Below the pieces are notes generated by a model. It was not told the origin of the DNA, searched no databases, and worked only from the letters and a program-made list of their open reading frames with translations. From Zychaea mexicana (lineage: Eukaryota > Mucoromycota > Mucoromycetes > Mucorales > Lichtheimiaceae), in assembly GCF_025766255.1 (NCBI RefSeq), contig NW_026516787.1, forward strand, positions 60,932-124,931: 64,000 bases of DNA. The letters run 5' to 3'. Every line of letters begins with the position of its first letter. Positions within the stretch are counted from its first letter, which is position 1. Positions 45,085 through 56,612 of the stretch are shown here, piece by piece. Made by a program: the position numbers and the translations under genes.

Positions 45085-46536
45085 ATGGAAAAATTACTCC
45101 AGTGGGCAGTCAACAACAGTGATCAAGAAGTCCTCAAGCAACAGGCTGAGGCTGTCCGTAAAGGTGAACTGAAACCTGATCCGTCCAAGTTTGATCCAGC
45201 TGTCATTGAAGCAATCCTCGGTAAAGACGATGCCACCCGCATGAAAGGTAAATGAATGAAACCGAACCAAGCCTTGACGTTGAAACTCTTTTAGCATTAT
45301 ACACACTGCTCACTCATTGTAACTGGTAAAACTCCACCCACATGGAATTCTTTTAGAGGCTGTTGATTGCATTATCGATCCAAAGGATACACTCGAGAAC
45401 AAAGAGATCGCGCTGGATAACTTGGAAATGGTATGAATTGTATTGGCAGAAAAAGAGCAACTAAGGGATACAGGCAAAGCATACTCACGAAATACTAACT
45501 GCTTTGTTTGCGTATGGATTTTATGTACATATAGCTTATTGAGGGCATTGATAATGCAAACAGTAAGTTGTTGAATTTCGCTTTTTATTCGCTTACAAGT
45601 ATCGAATGGTACTTATTGACTCTTGCATGCTTTTTTTCGGGTGTATAGATATCGAGAATATGAAATTATGGCCATCTATCTTATCCCAGTTGTCAGCTGA
45701 AGAATCTGCTATACGTAAAGGCATTGCATGGGTGTGTGGAACGGCATTGCAAAACAATCCCAAAGCACAAGAGGCAGTAAGTTGAAAGACGAAGAGAAGG
45801 AGGAAGAGGTGGATTTAAAAGGTGTTCAGTATATACTAAAGAGGCACTACTTGTTTTGTACGTAGTTCCTTTCGCATAATGGTTTGGAAAAGTTGGTCGA
45901 AGTACTAAAGAACGAGCAGAGCAAACAAGTCAAGGCCACTATTATTTATGCCGTGTCTGGTCTACTCAAGCACTCTGCTAAAGCGCAAGAAGCATTTGCA
46001 GAAAAGGGTGGATTTGAAGCCTTGTTCGATATTGTAAAGCGTGCTGATGGTAAGGCTTCACTTGTATTTTTGCTTCTTCACTCGTTATTCGCCTTATATG
46101 TGTAGACTAAAATATGGGTTTTTTCAATTTTGCTAGAACCTTCGACGCTGCGCAAGACCATTTTCCTCTTCAACAGCCTGCTGATCGAAAACAAGCAGTT
46201 TGCTACCAATTTATTAGAGCAAGGTGGATTGCACGACCTGGATGCAGTACTTGTCAAGTACACCGAGCAAGAAGAAGATGAGGACATGGTTGAAAAGGTA
46301 ACCAGCTCGTTATAGTCATTTGTCTTTCGCTCAAGTGTATAATTATCGATGATGGTTATACTAACCGTTCGGATAACGTGCCATATTAGACCTTGAGAAC
46401 CTGCCATACCCTGACCAGCGAAACCAAGACAACTGTGCCAGGCGATCTTAAACAGCATGCCCAAAAGGCTGCCGATAAGTTCGGTCAAGAGAATCTCGGT
46501 TTAGCCGAGAGTGAATGGAAGCAATTACTTGCATGA
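45085..46536 (+). CDS. FES1: Hsp70 nucleotide exchange factor Fes1/HspBP1
   Basis: Seven exons (45085-45247, 45357-45430, 45535-45562, 45649-45776, 45866-46049, 46137-46297, 46390-46536) encode 294 residues. The start MEKLLQWAVNNSD and the armadillo-type repeats identify Fes1: LENKEIALDNLEMLIEGIDNA, LSAEESAIRKGIAWVCGTALQNNPKAQEAFL, KATIIYAVSGLLKHSAKAQEAFAEKGGFEAL and LRKTIFLFNSLLIENKQFATNLLEQGGL. Fes1 binds the ATPase domain of cytosolic Hsp70 and releases ADP, which promotes folding and the degradation of misfolded proteins. Exon 3 has 28 bases. The protein ends ESEWKQLLA, the usual length for the family. Confidence 0.94.
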
Positions 46537-48530
46537 AGGAAATACTAGACGCATCAAACACGCATTTTTCATTTTCATTTTAGTTTTGTTGTATATACAT
46601 TTTCTTATTACTGTTTCTTCACATACTTAAAATAACCTCCTTACAAATATCATATGAAAACGTCTCTTTTTTTTGCGTGATAGACACAATGCCACCGTGT
46701 TTCTTTTTATCGTTTTCTTTATTCTTAGTATATAAAATTATATAAATATTCATCCCTTCAATCCGGAGCGATCCAACAAATGCAAATCCCCTCACACGAT
46801 TCAAAAGGACAATCTAAATTGTTCTTTCATCAGTCATTTCGAAGACATACACGGAAAAAGGTAATGCCTAATGGTAAGCCGACGATTTCGAGTAATACTT
46901 TCTAAGTAGGTAAGGAGTTCATGGGGTCGCGGTATGTCGGAAGATCTGAGCGGCAGTTGCTGACTGTGCGAGTTGTGGTTGTGGATACATTCCGTCCGAT
47001 AAACGAGAGTTTCTTTTAACTTACTGACAATATATTACATATACTTCTCTACTGGTCCATCCCTAATTACATTGGAAACGTATTACGATTTGACTCATCC
47101 TCATCCTTGACTACTATGGTGTTTTGCTCGGCGCACCAACATATTAGTAGGGCATGTTTTATTTTCTCAAAAATCAATAAAAAAAGCACAAACTTGTTTG
47201 GGTACAATGAAACAGTGACTGCAACACTAATTCCATCTTGCGTTTTATTGTCAAAGGCTTTCAATTACTACGTATCTGTCCCTTTATTTGACAGCTCCAA
47301 TCGACGCATGGAAACAAAAATTGTGGCTTGTGAATTTATCCCAGATTTCCCCTGCGTTGTCGCAATTGCACTGTTACACAGTCGGCCTAAATTAATTTGT
47401 TGCAAGGGCAAAACGGTTACAATATGGCATCCACGGTATTTTACAAAGAATGAATTATACGTTCACAGCGTCTTGATAATAGTTCTTTTGCTTTTCCTTC
47501 ACCATTGTACATAGTACCTAAGCCCTACAGTTCGTCAGAGACCAATGACTTTTGTGTGTTGCAAGAGACAATTGCAACGCTGATACACTAAGGCTGTATT
47601 GTTACAGTGGGTCTTGTCGTGAATGATTGCTTTGCGATGATGCGTTGGTGAAGCTGGCATAGAAAGTAAGCTCGATGTATCAGTGCCACATTCATGTACT
47701 CAAATTTTCTCGTTTGTTTTCGAGTCACTGCTGTGGTGGAAGCCTGAGTAGTTGTTGTAGCACTGCCCATAGTGGCACAATCTGCAGCACATGTACTAGT
47801 GGAGGTCAATACCATGTCAGTGCCTTGCTGTGGCTCAAGTGGCGCGGAGCCAAAACAGATTTCGCCGCAGTAATGAGTTATTGTCTTTTACCCTTCACCA
47901 TCAGTTTACGAGATTTATTGTCAGGAAACTTGACAAGGAGATGGCAGGGTTAATCTTGAACTGTTTGCAGGCCAACACATAATCTCTGTAAACTTTCCTG
48001 TGTGCGACCGGGTGCTCTTCTTGATTTTGCATATAAAATGTGGTTGGCTCTTTTTTAATACCAAAAGGACATCAGGAAGAAAGAGATATCACCGTTTTTA
48101 GGTGCATGGCATCTTTGTTTCGTGTGTATCACGCCGCTTTTCTTTTTTCTTATCATTCAATAACAAATTTGTTTCACGTTCACGGTGTAAGGTTGTCGTG
48201 TAGCGCCCGGTTGATGCAACGCCGCTATATGCGCATGTATAGTATCATAGCCATATGTAAAAAAAAAGACGAGAGCTAAAATGTGAGCACGGTCTCTTAC
48301 CGGGTACGTTCTGGAACACTACTCACTAGACATTATATATACGATGGCTAATACAGCTACTAGTATTAATGATAACAATAGTGTTAGCCAACTGCACACA
48401 ATGCAACACAAAGCTGAAATGTGAGCATGGCCATTACAAACATACATTCTGATGTTTCTCTCACTAGTTGTTCAGATGAAATGTATCTAATGGTTACTGA
48501 GTGTACGCTTGATATTTTATACTACCAGAT
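46537..48530. other. Gene-poor region
   Basis: AT-rich sequence downstream of FES1. Longer open frames at 47107-47514 (plus) and 47675-47953 (plus) have no recognisable motif and are probably chance. Confidence 0.4.
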
Positions 48531-49380
48531 AAATGCACCTATGGCCGCCGCACAATATCAATCGTGCCACCTTTGCACACTGGCTGTCGGTCAGTTGGTC
48601 GAAGTGCGCAGCCTGTAATATCAACTCTGCCAGATCGCAGGAATCGAGGTATAATTCGGTAGAAGCAAGGACCGCGCGATTTGTAAGGGAAAAGCACCAG
48701 ATGGTCTTGTCTACCACACCGAAAATCATCAACTGTTCCGTACATGCGGTATCAAATCACAAACGGACATAATCTACCGCAAAGGAGCAACGGCTTTCCT
48801 AGTCGAAGTCGATGAGCATGTCCCAATCTTGCGAGTAGGCAAGGCTTTTGAATCTGGTACAGGTGCTCCTGGCAGAGATTGATGTTAAAGTTGTTCATCA
48901 TATCGGATGGAGTCCATACACCAGCCGGAAGCACAGAATTTACAATGCTATGCACACTGAACGAATGGAAGTGCTTGTCTCTTATATATCAAGTAGGAGA
49001 ACACAATGCTGGAGAACTTCCTTTTGTGTAAGTTTGAAGTACTATCCGGATGGAGCTGTTGTTCATCCTATTCAAGAAGATGAACTGACGACACATTAGT
49101 TGATTTCTGTTTCCTATTTCTCTCTATCTTATCTGATAACTAACTGGATTTTCTCCTTTCCTCTCTGGAACTCTTTATGTTGGATACCATGGCCTAATAG
49201 CACTAGAAGAATGCGACCTTTGGCAGCGGCAGCAAACAACCCATTCATGTGCCATTTCAAAATATCCAGGCGGCTCTTTAAGAGCTACACCCAGGCTACG
49301 CGAACAGCGCGCATTAATCCAACGACCCGCGGATATTTGTTCTCTGATGATGATTGCTCTTAAAAAAAGAGCTGTAAACA
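48531..49380 (+). pseudogene. Degenerate coding relic, unknown family (possibly transposon-derived)
   Basis: The three plus-strand frames give coherent pieces broken by stops and frameshifts: CKGKAPDGLVYHTENHQLFRTCGIK and GATAFLVEVDEHVPILRVGKAFESGTGAPGRD, then SDGVHTPAGSTEFTMLCTLNEWKCLSLIYQVGEHNAGELPF, then GLIALEECDLWQRQQTTHSCAISKYPGG with RALIQRPADICSL. Together they look like one protein-coding sequence that has decayed. No family is recognised; a transposase is plausible because the surroundings are gene-poor, but that is inference. Confidence 0.4.
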
Positions 49381-49705
49381 TGCACAGCTACATTGTACCA
49401 CGCTTAAGGTGGAGTAAAGTAGAAACCACAGAGTATAAGTCTATTGTTGGTCGTTTTCGCCGCCATGGTGACACAAGCAAAACCGGCATTGACGGCTGAC
49501 TGCGAAAAAATTTTCGTCGGAGGCTTGGAAGTCAGAGTATATGAACCGATGTAAAGCGCGCAAACGAGCTGGTTCCTTCCCTTTTTCTTTTCAACGGACA
49601 TTGGCCCTTCAACTTTCGCATTCTGCACCCTAACTTTGCCAGAATCTCTCGATAGCCGCTCCATTGAAACGACCTTATAAAAAGCCAACTTTGTTATTTT
49701 CCATC
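49381..49705. promoter_or_regulatory. RPS0 promoter region with ACCCTAA box
   Basis: Upstream of the ribosomal gene lies CACCCTAAC at about 49627-49635, some 75 bases before the start codon. AACCCTAA-like (telobox) elements are common in ribosomal-protein promoters of several fungi. A pyrimidine-rich tract precedes it. Confidence 0.35.
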
Positions 49706-50790
49706 ATGTCTCGTCTTCCTGCTGGTAAGCTTCATTCTCTCCGCGCTTTTCAAGGTCAGTCTTTATTATCGCTCTCATGTACTCACTCGCGTACAATCTG
49801 TAGTTTTGAACCCCACCGAGCAAGATTTGCAAATGCTCCTTGCTGCTCAGTCCCACCTTGGTACCAAGAATGTCATGGAGCGTATGAAGCCTTATGTCTA
49901 CAAGACCCGTGCTGATGGTAAGTGTTACGCGGCGTGTGTGTCTGGGTAGCGGAGAAGAAAGTAGTCGTCAATGTTGGATAGAGAGATATGTTTCATGGGT
50001 GATGGAGCAGGTATACTAAATACAGCTGTTTCTGTCAGGTATCAACATCATCAACATTGGCAAGACCTGGGAGAAGCTCGTCTTTGCTGCCCGTATCATT
50101 GCTTCTATTGAAAACCCTCAGGACATTTGTGTGATTTCGGCCAGACCTTACGGTCACCGTGCTGCCTTGAAGTTTGCCAAGTACATTGGTGCCGAGGCCA
50201 TCGTCGGCCGTTTCACGCCTGGTACCTTCACCAACTACATCACCCGCTCGTTCCGTGAACCTCGCTTGATCATCTGTACGGATCCCCGCACTGACCACCA
50301 AGCCATTCTCGAAGCGTCGTATGTGAACATCCCGGTGATTGCCTTCTCCGACACCGACTCGCCCTTGCAGTTCGTCGATGTTGCCATCCCTACCAACAAC
50401 AAGGCCAAGCACGCCATCGGTTTGGGTTACTGGTTGTTGGCCCGTGCCATCCTCCGCTTGCGCGGCACCTTGGACTACGAAACTCCCTGGGATGTCATGG
50501 TCGACATGTTCTTCTTCCGCGACCCCGAGGAAGCCGAGAAGGAGGCTGCTGCTGCCGCTGCTGGTTTGGAAGGCAAGGAAGAAACCGGCGAATGGGGTGG
50601 TGCTGCCGAGGCCGACTGGTCTTTGGAAGGCGCTGCTGCTGATGGTGCAGCTGGTATCGCTCCTGCTGCTACAGAATGGTCTGCCCAGGCTCCTTCTGAC
50701 TGGGCCGAAGATGGTGCAGTTGGCGGCTCGACCAGCTGGGCTGACGCCACTCCCTCCAGCACCAACGCTGGCGGCTCGTCGTGGGACTAA
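49706..50790 (+). CDS. RPS0: 40S ribosomal protein S0 (uS2)
   Basis: Three exons (49706-49754, 49804-49917, 50039-50790) encode 304 residues. The uS2 core is clear: [92 protein letters not shown] and [21 protein letters not shown]. The C-terminus is the usual Ala/Glu/Trp-rich acidic tail ([24 protein letters not shown]). The protein sits on the 40S subunit near the mRNA exit. Codon use in the last exon is more GC-rich and C-ending than its neighbours, as expected for a highly expressed gene. Confidence 0.97.
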
Positions 50791-51752
50791 ACTGTCCAGT
50801 TGACGCTGTGTTATGCAATGACTAAACAGGATACATATGAAGTGTCGTTAAACAAATAAAAAAGAAAGCCCTTTCTATATGTGCTTTTTTGTTGTTTCTG
50901 TCACGTGTGTGTTGTGATGGCTTATAAGTTAAAGATCGTGCTGCAACAGGAAAGACTTGGTGATAATCGACGCAAAAGGCAAGTTTAGCCTTTGGTGGCA
51001 GGGTGCACCCAGCAGCAAAGAGAGTCGTGTGTGTGCTGCAAAAAGTCACCATGTTTCAACTCTTACAGCAACCATCGATCAGATCCTAGTTTTTAGTGCA
51101 GAAAAAAGAGAAATGTGGCGAATCATCCGATCTGGAGCTAAGCCTATTCAAACAAGACTTGCGTTTGATGTTTCTTTTGCTCAAAACAACACTAAGCCCA
51201 CCACCCACCCAAACACTACATAGAATCCCTGTGGTGGGTGCATGCGGACAGAAAAACAACAGAGGCAGTCTATTATTAGTTCTAATGTTGCTAGGTAGCA
51301 GCAGTAGAAGGGAGGCCGTTTCCATGGCATTTGCGGGCTAAAATGTCATTAAGTTGCTAATTGCCTAGTTTTTCTTGATACGCTGCAGCTTCCTGTTCGT
51401 CCACCCCAGCTGCGAGTTGTTTATGGAAACAGAGAAACTTGTGCAACGTTGGGCTTGTGCTTGTGCTGGTGCTGGTGCCGGCGGTTGTGTGTGCACTGAG
51501 ATTGCTAAAAGTCTGTGGCGTTCGCGTCACAATGTTACACGAGCCATATAAACTCTCTTTGTTCGCTGGCCTTGACTTTCAGAACTGAAGGGCCGACTTT
51601 TATATTTTCTGAGTGCACACGACCATTTCCTATTTTTACTTCCTTCTCCTCTTTTCTTCTCTCCTTTGTTTTTTTTTTTATTCTTATCCTATCAAAGCCT
51701 TGCCGAACTAACACGCTCACACACGCACACGCAGCATAGGCATAGGCATATA
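50791..51752. other. Intergenic, promoter of the RhoGEF gene
   Basis: It contains a GT-rich imperfect repeat (CTTGTGCTTGTGCTGGTGCTGGTGC near 51455) and long pyrimidine runs from 51640 to 51690 ahead of the next start codon. No gene is seen. Confidence 0.5.
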
Positions 51753-54700
51753 ATGGCATCCAGTACATATCACAATAACAGCAATAGTGCAACAGCAACA
51801 ACGACAACTTCACCTCCGACTACTTCCCATAGCCTGGATTCACTTTTTGACTCATTACTCAATGAGCTTAATTTCGACTCTTCGCAGTCCTTTGGTTTAG
51901 TAAGCCTTTTCTTCTTCTTTCCCCCCACCCCCTTCATTAAAGTTGCTGGCTGGCCTTATAATAATTATAATACTGTGTCTATTTCAGGAACAGCAGGAAC
52001 AGAACGGGCATTACGACATAAGCAGTAGTAATGGCAATGGGTTAAATTTAGTGCGCCAACATGACCATCCTGTCAACGACCGAACACCTGTGCCTGTACG
52101 AACGAGCAGTAGACGACAACCGAGTTTTCACGCCGGGCTAAGTGACGAGGAGGACGATAACACATTATCACCTCCAGCGTCGCCTTCACTTTTTCCACGT
52201 GTTCCAGACACCCTTGTATCACAGCCATCGCCAACACCGCAGCAGCAGCAGCAGCAGCAGCAACAGCAACGGCCGCATCAATACGCACTACCACAGCAAC
52301 AACAGCAACCGCAACAGCAGCAGAGACCGCTGTCACCCTCACTACCTAGCGCTGAAGATGATGATAGCGATGATGATGACGATTCCGACGAGACTGTCGA
52401 GCCAACCATTGCACAAAAAGTGACCAAGGTCGCAGTTGATAATGCAGTATTATTTACCACCCGCACCACTTCGCTGGATCGCACCACTTCCCGGATACGT
52501 TTTGCTGAGAACGTAAATCGGTCAACGAGCAAAAAGAGCGCTCGGGCGATCCGTTTGGAGAGCACTGTTGAAGCGGTTCCTCAGCTGGTCACGCCCGAGA
52601 ACCCCGTGTTCAGCGCAGCCGTCTTGTCAGAATTAGCAGATCGGTTTGTCAATCGCGTTGTTCATTTGAACAGTACGCGTCGCATATTCTCGACTGAAGA
52701 GTATCCTTTGAGTTTCACGGGCGAAGAGGCAGTGGTAAGTCTTTTTGACGATGACTACAGCGAATGTGTTGAAGGACGGGGATGCTAGACACTAATTATC
52801 CATCTGTGTCTCCTTGTGTACTTGTCCAGAGAATTGTACGCGACCTGTTGCCACCAAACCAACGACCTGTTTTGTATCGCAAAGTAGCACGGGCACTCAT
52901 GCACTCTTCGCCACCGCTCATCAGCCCCATACAATACTCGGAAAAGTCGCTGCGCAAGAACACGCTGTACGATTCACCACGTGAGATCTATACCATTGTT
53001 GACACCACATTGGATGAAGGCTATGCACGCGGTGTGTATACCCTCGTGTCGCTCTGCTACTCGCCATTCTGTGAGCCGGGTCAAGGCGGCTGCTATTCGT
53101 CGTGCTGTCCCAATAGATACGCCCCCAAGCCGACATCGTTGTCTGACAAGCAGGTAGACTGCAAAAGAGTGTTAGGGGCCATACCCGGGGTGTAACTAAA
53201 TAGCATGGTTTTATTGTAGTCGTCGACTGTGCGAAGAGATATGTCGCTCACATCGTCGTCCATTGCATCTTCCCATGACACAGTAAGTTTGCCTTGTGTT
53301 AGCTGTGCAATGGCGCACCGGAAGCTCGGGATAATTGAGCTCTCTGTAGATGAGTGTGTGTGAGCACCAAATGTAATAAGGGTTGGGTTTTAATCGCAAT
53401 TATAGACGTTATCGCGGGCTTGGCAAGCGACGGTGACACGGGAAATCCTCCAAAACACACCTGAACAGGAAATCAAGCGGCAAGAAGCGATCCACGAGCT
53501 CATTTACACTGAAGAAGACTACGTTCGAGACCTCAACCTGCTGGACGATGTATGTCCTTTTTTCCTTATGCTCTCATTTTCCAACTTATGAAAAACATCC
53601 GCTTGGAAAACTAAAACACTATGCTTCTAGCTATTTGCCAAGTCGCTGCGATCAGCACAATGTATCGACGAAGGCCGCCGTGAAATCTTTTGCGATAGCG
53701 TGTTCAGCAACTATCTGGAAATTCTCGCGATACACAAAGACTTGTACAGGGACCTACGTGATTACCAAAGCGCCTGCCAAGCCAGATCAGTGGGCGGCTT
53801 TGTCGACCAAGTCGGCAACATCTTTCTACGCCATCTGCATCGGTTCTTGGACGCTTACACCAACTACGGCCCACATGTTGCGCTTGCCGAATACTTAGCC
53901 AAGCAAGAAGCCAACAACAACATGCTGTTCCACAACTTTATCCGCGAAAAAGAAAAGCAGGCCGAATGTCGTAAATTGCCTTTCCGACATTTCCTTGTGC
54001 TGCCTGTGACACGCTTGCAACGCTACCCGCTACTCATTGATGCTGTTCTCAAACGGACCGAGGACGACCACCCGGACAAGGATGACTTGACGCGCTGTGT
54101 TGAAGAGGTGCGCGAGATTGGCAAACGAGTGGATGCACTGGCTGCAGCCAAGCGTATGACTGTTCGATTGTATCAGATCAACGATTCGCTCAAGTTCAAG
54201 ACGGGTGAACCGTTTGTGGATCTGCGGCTGCGTGAGCGTGGACGCAAGCTGCTATTTGAAGGCGCACTGACAAGACGGTCGCATTATGGCGTCGAGACGA
54301 TCGAACACCAAATCTTCGTCTTTGACCACATGCTGCTCATGACGAAACATAAGGGCAACCAGTACGTTGTTTGGAGACGGCCAATCCCGCTTGAACTGCT
54401 GCATGTTCGCGACGGTACCGAGGGCTTCTCATTGGGCGTACGCAATAACAATGGCAGCACATTCAATTCTACAGCAACCACCCTAGCTGGCACGTATGAT
54501 GATCCACTGCTCAGCCCAACCAGTCCCAAATTGGGGTCCACAGCAGTGCCTAGGGCAGGAGCAGCAGTACAGCCACTGACACCGCCCGCATCATCCTCGA
54601 CATCCATCATCATACAGCATCTCGGCCGGTCCGGTGGTGACTACCTTTTCAATGCAGGAAGTGCGCAGCAGCGGATGGAGTGGAAGCAAAAGATTGTTGA

Positions 54701-56239
54701 GGCGAAGCTGGCTTTGGAAGAAGCACATCCCGAACGCAAAGTGTTCGAGATCCGCTCATTGAGTGACACTACATTTGCTTTGACAAGCGGACCTGCCAAT
54801 CATGGCAAAATTACATGCAGCACTGCATTTGGTAAGGTCTCAGAAAGAAAAGCACAGCCACCTTTTACGATACATGTATGCTAACTGCTTCCTGCTATTG
54901 CTGCTGGATAATATGTAGTGGGTGCTCGTGGTATCCGCATGGTTGCCATAGGAACAGAACTGGGAGTGTGGATGGGAATAGAAGGCGATACCAACAACTT
55001 GCGTCGAGTGCTGACCGTCGATGAAGTAACTCAAATTGGTGTTCTTGAAGAGTTCCACATCTTCCTTGTGCTTGCAGGTAAACGATCTACTATGGAGAAA
55101 AAACGACAGCTTGATTTTCTATTTGTACTAACCATGCTGCTGTGTGATCAATAATAGAAAAAACACTCACTGCTTATCCGCTTGATATGCTTGATCCCAC
55201 AGCGCCAGCCAAGCCAACAGAAAGATCCTCGTACAAACTAGCAAGCAGTGTATCATTTTTCAACACAGGCGTATGCAACAACCGGACATTGGTTATTCTT
55301 ATGAAGAAAAAGGGCATGGATAGTCTCTTCCGGGCAATGGAACCGGTTTGTGGTGATTTACGAGATCCACGAAACGCAAAGTTCCTTGCAACCAAAACTG
55401 GTTTTTGGGCAAAATCGCCATCATGGTTCAAATTATATCGGGTATGTTGTGGACGCAACCTAGCTTGCTACCAAGAGTGGTGCTCTAGTACAAAAAAAAA
55501 GTCGTCGCCGGTCATATTAACACCAACCATGGCACTCTAAATAGGAATTCTACATTGGCGCAGAATCTTCCTCGTTACAGTTCCTCAAGGCACGACTGGC
55601 CGTCGTCTGTGTCCGTGGTTTTGAAATCATCGACCTGGACAGATTGAATATGAATCACAACCTGCCCGAGCTACAAGATCCTGACTTTGCGTTTATTCAG
55701 CAACGTGCGGATCAGATTACACCGCTTGGAATGTTCCGCTGTAGGGACAATTACTTGCTTTGCTATGATGCCTTTGCAATCATGGTCAATATGCGAGGCA
55801 AATATTTGCGCGGTGCCTATGATCGGTAAGGATATAGCTGAACAGTGTACTATAATCAATGATGGTAATGACTGACGTGTGTTTTCGGTTGCTTATATAA
55901 AAATAGCATTGAGTGGGAAGGCACACCGCAATCAGTAGCATTCTCATACCCATACGTCATTGCATTCGACCCTCGCTTTATTGAAGTTCGGCACGCTGAA
56001 ACTGTAAGTTATAAGCTCTATGTGAGATGCGTGTGAATTATGTATGGCTAACATACTCTCTGTCATAGGGCGAGCTCGTTCAAATTTTGGCTGGGGACAA
56101 CATGCAATGTCTGCAATACAAACAGAATGCAATTACACCACCTGTCATCCACGGTTGTATGACACATCCGTTCAAGCCCGATTTCCAGTACGTTTTCCAT
56201 CTATCTGGCGTATTTGAGCCATCAGTGGTATGGCAGTAG
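51753..56239 (+). CDS. Rho1 guanine nucleotide exchange factor (Rom2-like: DEP, DH, PH, CNH)
   Basis: Eleven exons (51753-51899, 51988-52734, 52830-53153, 53220-53282, 53406-53549, 53631-54831, 54919-55077, 55158-55441, 55545-55825, 55907-56003, 56069-56239) encode 1,205 residues. The N-terminal 220 residues are disordered with a poly-Gln tract from a CAG repeat. A DEP-like segment follows (RIVRDLLPPNQRPVLYRKVARALM). The DH domain reads RQEAIHELIYTEEDYVRDL, then FRHFLVLPVTRLQRYPLLIDAVLKRT. A PH domain carrying a long Ser/Thr insert follows, then a C-terminal citron-homology (CNH) domain (ACSTAFVGARGIRMVAIGTELGVW-like start, LAVVCVRGFEIIDL, FRCRDNYLLCYDAFAIMVN). This is the architecture of Rom1/Rom2 and Rgf proteins, which activate Rho1 at the plasma membrane to control cell-wall synthesis. 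Confidence 0.93.
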
Positions 56240-56612
56240 AACTCTTTCTATATCCCCGCATCCTTTCCAGTGGTTTTACTCTTGCTGTACATCAAACACC
56301 CCGCAACCCCTTCCCTCTTAATCTGATAACCACAGTAACAACAGTAATCACGAAGACCAAACTTCTATATATACAAAAAACCTGATAGTTTTCTTTCAAA
56401 AATACCACATATCTTAAAATTACGCATCAACTTCCTTCTTACTCTCTCCTTGCATTCTCTCTATTGTTCTTTGTTAAAGCACACATACATCACACATATA
56501 CATATAAACCACAGTATTATAATTACTGTCTTTGTCATTATATTGGATATATCCTATGTTCCTTTTTTTTCATCTTTTTTATTGTTTTATAAAGAGTTGG
56601 CCAGAGAAGAGA
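56240..56612. other. Intergenic between convergent genes
   Basis: 3' ends of the RhoGEF (plus) and the phosphatase (minus). T-rich sequence without coding evidence. Confidence 0.55.
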
